From positions 1-29,542 of the forward strand of contig JAEYOU010000359.1 in the NCBI GenBank assembly GCA_023411405.1: DNA of 29,542 nucleotides, in the 5' to 3' direction. The stretch comes from Pseudomonadota bacterium (lineage in GTDB: Bacteria; Myxococcota; Myxococcia; Myxococcales; Anaeromyxobacteraceae). The notes under the pieces were generated by a model. The model saw only the letters and a program-made list of their open reading frames with translations. It ran no database searches and was not told the DNA's origin. Of this stretch, positions 25,755-29,542 are shown in pieces. A program made the translations under genes and the position numbers. Numbering within the stretch: position 1 is the first letter of the stretch; every line of letters starts with the position of its first letter.

Positions 25755-25904
25755 CTACTTCTTCGGCGCGCGCGGAGCGAGGCGCTTCCGCCCCTTGGCG
25801 CGCCGACGCTTGATGACCTCGCGCCCGCCCGGGCTCTTCATCCGCTTCCGGAAGCCGTGCGTCCGGTTTCTGCGCTGCTTCTTCGGTTGATAAGTCCGCT
25901 TCAT
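25755..25904 (-). CDS. rpmH: Ribosomal protein bL34
   Basis: Found by reading the minus strand: MKRTYQPKKQRRNRTHGFRK begins a 49-residue protein with all bL34 hallmarks (TYQPKKQRRNRTHGFRKRM...GREVIKRRRAKGRKRL). It has a short tail LAPRAPKK, slightly longer than the usual 44-46 residues. It leads the rpmH-rnpA-yidD-yidC-khpB-rsmG run and faces dnaA divergently. Confidence 0.97.
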   Translation of the reverse strand: MKRTYQPKKQRRNRTHGFRKRMKSPGGREVIKRRRAKGRKRLAPRAPKK

Positions 25905-25912
25905 GGCGCGGC

Positions 25913-25941
25913 AAACTCACCGATCGCCCCACGCATGTCAA
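25913..25941 (-). promoter_or_regulatory. Probable rpmH promoter
   Basis: A perfect TTGACA (25941-25936, minus) followed 17 bases on by GAGTTT (25918-25913). The -10 is poor. A start soon after would leave almost no leader before the rpmH ATG at 25904. Confidence 0.45.
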
Positions 25942-26030
25942 GGATTCACCGACCCCGCGCCGCGACCGTGCGAGCGCCGCTCGGGTCCCACGAGAAAGCG
26001 CCGTCGTTACCGGCCCGATCGAACTCGGTC

Positions 26031-26060
26031 TTGATCCGTTCCGGGCTCTTTCGCTACCTT
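26031..26060 (+). promoter_or_regulatory. Probable dnaA promoter
   Basis: TTGATC (26031-26036), 18 bases, then TACCTT (26055-26060) fits the TTGAC/T-N16-18-TAC style seen at other genes here and would give a leader of about 115 bases. No DnaA boxes are seen in this gap. Confidence 0.4.
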
Positions 26061-26181
26061 CCGCGCCACGGTTCACGGGCCTGCCCGGCACCTCGCAGAA
26101 CAACCGAACAGGTGAGCGCCGCTACCCCGATCGGGAAGCGGGCGGCCGGCATTTTCGCGCCAAGGAACGGGGGATTTGAAG

Positions 26182-27561
26182 ATGGACGTACCCGCGAGCG
26201 CTCGCGCTTCCACGCCTCTCGAAGACGCGTGGTCCCGCGTCGACTCCTTCCTCCGTACCCGCCTGCGCCCCGATCTGTACGAGCGCTGGTTCGCGCCCCT
26301 ACGTCCCATCTCGGTGACCGACGGCTGCCTCCAGATCGGCGCACCCGACAAGTTCCACCGCGACTTCGTCGAGGACAACTACAGGCCCTGGTTCGAGGAG
26401 TTCGTGCCGGAGATCCTCGGCGAGCGCCTCCGGATCTCCTTCGCCGTCGACGAGGCGCCCCGGACCGCGCCCTCCGCGCCGATCCCGCTGCCGATCGCCC
26501 TGACGCCCTCGACGCGCGAGCTCCCCGCTCTGGCCGATCCGCGCGACTCGCGGCCCAACCCGCGCTACGTCTTCGACACGTTCGTCGTCGGCGCCTCGAA
26601 CCACTTCGCCTTCGCCGCCGCGCAGAACGTCGCCCAGAACCCCGGCAAGACCTGGAACCCGCTCTTCCTCCACGGCGACTCCGGCCTCGGCAAGACGCAC
26701 CTGCTGCACGCGGTCGCCGCCACCATCCTCGAGAAGAGCGGCGGCCGCGTCGCCATCGTCTCCTCCGAGCGGTACACCAACGACTTCGTCGCCGCGCTCT
26801 CGAAGGGCACGATGGACGAGTTCCGCCGAAAGTACCGCGAGTGCTCCGCGCTCCTCGTCGACGACGTGCAGTTCCTCGCCGGCAAGGACAAGACCGCGGA
26901 AGAGTTCTTCCACACCTTCAACGAGCTCCACGACCACCACGTCCAGATCGTCCTCTCGAGCGATCGGCCGCCGAAGGAGCTGAAGGGCCTCGACGAGCGG
27001 CTCTGCTCCCGCTTCGAGTGGGGCATGCGCGTCCAGATCGAGGCGCCGGAGTTCGAGACCCGGGCGGCGATCCTCCAGAAGAAGGCCTCGGTCGAGAGCA
27101 TCGAGCTCCCCCAGGACGTGACCGACCTCCTCGCCCAGCACATCCGCTCCAACGTGCGGGAGCTCGAGGGCGCGCTCATGCGCGTCGCCGCCTTCGCCTC
27201 CCTCAAGAAGGAGCCGATCACCGTGCAGCTCGCGCGCGACGTCCTCGGCGACGTCATCCCGCCGCCCGGGTACCGGCCGCCGATCGAGAAGATCCAGGAC
27301 GCCGTGGCCGCCCACTACGGCCTCACGGTCGCGAAGCTCACGAGCGCCTCCCGCGAGCAGAAGATCGCCCTCCCGCGCCAGGTCGCCATGTACCTCTGCC
27401 GCGAGCTCGCGAAGGAGAAGTTCCAGTCCATCGCCGAGAAGTTCAACAAGAAGGACCACACCACCGTCATCGCCGCCGTGGACCGGATCCGGCAGCTCAA
27501 GGAGACCGACGGCATGGTGAGCTCGGCCCTCCAGACGCTGACGGCGAAGCTCGCGCCGTAG
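26182..27561 (+). CDS. dnaA: Chromosomal replication initiator DnaA
   Basis: The 459-residue initiator ATPase. Domain I (about 12-90) has WSRVDSFLRTRLRPDLYERWFAPL, domain II is a short Pro-rich linker (92-120), and domain III has Walker A GDSGLGKT (165-172), Walker B LLVDD (224-228) and the arginine-finger region further on. Domain IV ends with the DNA-reading helix containing KDHTTVIAAVDRI; many DnaA have DHTTVLHACRKI, so residues after DHTTV differ. Two starts are possible: TTG at 26176 with AAGGA 9 bases upstream, or ATG at 26182 with GGGGGA 7 bases upstream. dnaN and recF follow. Confidence 0.98.
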   Translation: MDVPASARASTPLEDAWSRVDSFLRTRLRPDLYERWFAPLRPISVTDGCLQIGAPDKFHRDFVEDNYRPWFEEFVPEILGERLRISFAVDEAPRTAPSAPIPLPIALTPSTRELPALADPRDSRPNPRYVFDTFVVGASNHFAFAAAQNVAQNPGKTWNPLFLHGDSGLGKTHLLHAVAATILEKSGGRVAIVSSERYTNDFVAALSKGTMDEFRRKYRECSALLVDDVQFLAGKDKTAEEFFHTFNELHDHHVQIVLSSDRPPKELKGLDERLCSRFEWGMRVQIEAPEFETRAAILQKKASVESIELPQDVTDLLAQHIRSNVRELEGALMRVAAFASLKKEPITVQLARDVLGDVIPPPGYRPPIEKIQDAVAAHYGLTVAKLTSASREQKIALPRQVAMYLCRELAKEKFQSIAEKFNKKDHTTVIAAVDRIRQLKETDGMVSSALQTLTAKLAP

Positions 27562-27906
27562 CGGCACGCCCCATGATTCCGACCGCACGAGAGCGGGTGG
27601 ACGTCCGTCCATCCGGTCGGCCGCGTGCGCCCGACATCCGACGGCGCCGCCACTCCACGCTTGCGCGGATCCGCCACGGGCGAGCCCTGTGGAGGGCCCG
27701 TGGATCTGCGTCCGATCCGGCTGGGGATCAGCTGTGGGCCGCTGTTGACACTTCTTTCCGGCCCGCGCTACACAATCTCGACCCTGCGGGATCCAGACGT
27801 TTTTCCAGGCCGGAAAGACGAGGCGATCCGGAGTCCTAGGCCGGCTTTCCACAAGGCGCCGGCCCCTGCTACTCCGGCGATCTCATAAGAAGAGGATCCT
27901 TCCCAT
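27562..27906. other. dnaA-dnaN gap, possible oriC
   Basis: This 345-base gap between dnaA and dnaN is a usual site of oriC, but evidence here is thin. Near-matches to the DnaA box TTATCCACA are few: CTTTCCACA at 27845-27853 (7 of 9), and on the other strand TGTGGAGGG (27688) and CGTGGATCT (27699), each 6 of 9. No AT-rich unwinding tract is visible. The region carries the dnaN promoter. No gene is seen. Confidence 0.35.
27745..27774 (+). promoter_or_regulatory. Probable dnaN promoter
   Basis: A perfect TTGACA (27745-27750), 18 bases, then TACACA (27769-27774), about 130 bases before dnaN. The -35 is among the best in the window. Confidence 0.55.
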
Positions 27907-29034
27907 ATGGAACTCAAGATCGGCGTCCCTGAGCTCGCGAAGGCGCTCGGCCGCTCCCAGGGCATCGTGGAGAAGAAGAGCACGATGCCGATCCTCAGCC
28001 ACGTCCTTCTCGAGGCCCGCAAGGCCGGTCAGCTCGTCGTCTCGGCCACCGACCTCGACCTGGCCGTCTCCTCAGAGCACACGTGCGAGGTGCTGAAGGA
28101 AGGCGCCCTCGCCGTCTCGGCGCGCCACCTGTACGAGATCGTGCGGGCGCTGCCGGAGACGACGGTGACGCTGAAGCGCGGCCAGAACAACTACCTCGAG
28201 GTGAAGAGCGGCTCGGCCGAGTTCCGCATCGTCGGCCTGCCGGCCGAGGACTTCCCGGCTCTTCCCCGCTTCGACAAGGTGCCGTTCGAGGACGTCGAGG
28301 CGGGCCTCGTCCTCGACATGATCGAGCGGACCTTCTTCGCCGTCTCGACCGACGAGACCCGTTACAACCTCAACGGCGTCTACTTCGAGCCGGCCGCGGG
28401 CAGCCTGCGCCTCGTCGCCACCGACGGCCACCGGCTGTCGCTGTCCGAGCGTCCCGTCCCCGGCACGTTCGGACTGAAGCGCGGCGTCATCCTGCCGAAG
28501 AAGGGGCTCCAGGAGCTCAAGAAGCTCCTCGCCGAGGCGGCCGAGTCCGGAGAGGAGAAGCCGGAGGCGAAGCTCGGCTTCCTCGAGAACAGCGCCATCT
28601 TCCGCCGGCCGGGAGTGGTCCTGGTGATGCGCCTCATCGAGGGGCTCTTCCCGGACTACAAGCAGGTCATCCCCAAGGCCGGCGAGAAGGTCGTGAAGCT
28701 CGGTCGCACGCGGTTCGGCGAGACGCTGCGCCGAATCTCGCTCCTCTCCTCGGACAAGGCGCATGCGGTGAAGCTCGACCTCTCGAAGGGGGTCCTCCGC
28801 GTCCTCTCGCAGAACCCGGATCTCGGCGAGGCCAAGGAGGACGTGCCGGTCGAGTACGAGGGCGAGCCGCTCAAGATCGGCTTCAACGCCCGCTACCTCA
28901 TCGAGGTGCTCGGCGTCATCCGGTCCGGCGAGGTCCAGCTCGAGCTCGCCGACGACCTGTCGCCGGGCGTGCTCCGCGGCGCCGAGGAGCCGGACCAGGG
29001 GTTCACGGCCGTCGTGATGCCGATGCGGATCTGA
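27907..29034 (+). CDS. dnaN: DNA polymerase III sliding clamp (beta subunit)
   Basis: A 375-residue clamp that dimerises as a ring around DNA. Three clamp repeats are visible in order, each about 120 residues: N-terminal MELKIGVPELAKALGRSQGIVEKKSTMPILSHV-type start, central DETRYNLNGVYFE...LVATDGHRLS, and C-terminal region ending GFTAVVMPMRI, the usual hydrophobic end that forms the partner-binding pocket. The ATG at 27907 is clear; GAGGA lies 10-12 bases upstream. recF starts 62 bases after its stop, with a hairpin repeat between. Confidence 0.98.
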   Translation: MELKIGVPELAKALGRSQGIVEKKSTMPILSHVLLEARKAGQLVVSATDLDLAVSSEHTCEVLKEGALAVSARHLYEIVRALPETTVTLKRGQNNYLEVKSGSAEFRIVGLPAEDFPALPRFDKVPFEDVEAGLVLDMIERTFFAVSTDETRYNLNGVYFEPAAGSLRLVATDGHRLSLSERPVPGTFGLKRGVILPKKGLQELKKLLAEAAESGEEKPEAKLGFLENSAIFRRPGVVLVMRLIEGLFPDYKQVIPKAGEKVVKLGRTRFGETLRRISLLSSDKAHAVKLDLSKGVLRVLSQNPDLGEAKEDVPVEYEGEPLKIGFNARYLIEVLGVIRSGEVQLELADDLSPGVLRGAEEPDQGFTAVVMPMRI

Positions 29035-29052
29035 CTCGAGCGGCCGGCGACT

Positions 29053-29085
29053 CCGCTCGTGCTGAGCCTGTCGAAGCACGAGGGC
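29053..29085. repeat. Dispersed hairpin repeat, copy A3, between dnaN and recF
   Basis: CTCGTGCT (29056-29063) and AGCACGAG (29075-29082) form a perfect 8-bp stem around loop GAGCCTGTCGA. The loop is the exact complement of that at 65-75. Compared with copy A1, two adjacent stem pairs differ and both are compensated. It sits ahead of recF, 12 bases before its start codon, so could influence recF translation or end dnaN messages. Confidence 0.8.
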
Positions 29086-29096
29086 CAAGGTGCCGC

Positions 29097-29542
29097 TTGA
29101 GACTCGTCTCGCTCCACATCCAGGACTTTCGCAACCTCGCGGCGGTCGAGCTCGCGCCCTCGCCGCGCACGACCGTCCTCGTCGGCCAGAACGGTCAGGG
29201 AAAGACGAACCTCCTCGAGGCGATCTACTTCCTCGCCACGCTCAAGCCGCTCCGGGCGACGCGGCTGCAGGAGCTCGTCCGGTTCGGGTGCGCCCGCGCG
29301 GCGGTGTCGGGGCGGTTCGAGGGGCCGGGCGGCGTGCGAACGCTGGCCGTGCAGCTCGGGGACGGCGCGCGGACGGCGTACCTCGACGGCAAGGTGCAGG
29401 ACCGGTTCGATGACTACTTCGAGGGGCTCGCCGCGGTCGCGTTCACCCCGGACGATCTCCTCCTCGTGAAGGCGGGGCCGGACGGGCGGCGCCGGTTCCT
29501 CGATCGCGCGGCGTTCAACCGGTGGCCCGCGGTGCTGGGGGA
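29097..29542 (+). CDS. recF: Recombination mediator RecF, N-terminal part
   Basis: Incomplete: 148 codons before the window ends. The N-terminus LRLVSLHIQDFRNLAAVEL and Walker A VGQNGQGKTNLLEAI are typical of RecF, an SMC-like ATPase that loads RecA at gaps. The TTG at 29097 is the only sensible start because no ATG or GTG is in frame before the conserved start; AAGG lies 6 bases upstream. It continues the dnaA-dnaN-recF order, with gyrB probably next. Confidence 0.93.
   Translation, partial: MRLVSLHIQDFRNLAAVELAPSPRTTVLVGQNGQGKTNLLEAIYFLATLKPLRATRLQELVRFGCARAAVSGRFEGPGGVRTLAVQLGDGARTAYLDGKVQDRFDDYFEGLAAVAFTPDDLLLVKAGPDGRRRFLDRAAFNRWPAVLG

Noticed and set aside
26176..26181. dnaA starting at TTG two codons earlier
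   Set aside because: Not excluded, but the ATG at 26182 has a suitable GGGGGA site and is the commoner start; both options are noted in the gene entry.
27688..27707. DnaA box cluster
   Set aside because: The two sites match only 6 of 9 positions, close to chance for this composition, so they are not annotated as boxes.

Overview
The window is very GC-rich, almost fully coding and free of plasmid or phage genes. It is the replication-origin region of a bacterial chromosome. The suggested source is a myxobacterium, most like Anaeromyxobacter (Myxococcota). This rests on the extreme GC, a bactofilin gene directly downstream of parAB, parS sites of the form TGTTCCACGTGGAACA, an ATP synthase split into separate F0 and F1 clusters, and dispersed GC-rich hairpin repeats. 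The genus is an inference from content and style, not from a database match.

Layout, left to right. Positions 1-2493 hold a lone GH13 alpha-glucosidase gene (minus strand) between repeat-bearing intergenic stretches. ychF follows, then the F0 cluster atpZ-atpI-atpB-atpE-atpF (all minus, 6355 to 3721) with its own promoter and a terminator. Next, still minus, is a tightly overlapped gyrA / TPR lipoprotein / hemL unit. A plus-strand receiver-histidine kinase fusion (11670-12962) separates it from the F1 operon atpH-A-G-D-C (18015 to 12986, minus). An hsp20 gene diverges from atpH and converges on a bactofilin gene across a two-way terminator. Then come parB and parA, a 1.1 kb non-coding stretch with three parS sites, and the classic origin cluster rpmH-rnpA-yidD-yidC-khpB(jag)-small ORF-rsmG (minus). 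Divergent from this, on plus, are dnaA, a 345-base gap, dnaN and the start of recF, which runs off the window.

The genes cover initiation and processivity (dnaA, dnaN, recF), topology (gyrA), origin segregation (parABS), ribosome and RNase P parts (rpmH, rnpA, rsmG), membrane protein insertion (yidC, yidD) and a complete set of ATP synthase subunits (a, b, c; alpha, beta, gamma, delta, epsilon) plus two assembly factors. YidC inserts subunits a and c in other bacteria.

The least ordinary features are non-coding. (1) A long imperfect inverted repeat, about 345 bases per arm, encloses a parS site between parA and rsmG, and a shortened relative lies upstream of the GH13 gene. (2) A family of small hairpin repeats has conserved loops and compensating stem changes; one copy lies inside the gyrA coding sequence. 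Among proteins, the kinase fusion has lost the usual N-box asparagines, ATP synthase subunit a has a signal-like N-terminus and a His-rich tail, GyrA has Gly at the quinolone-sensitive Ser position, and a 73-residue unknown gene sits between khpB and rsmG where mnmE/mnmG are often found. I saw no clear new multi-gene system.
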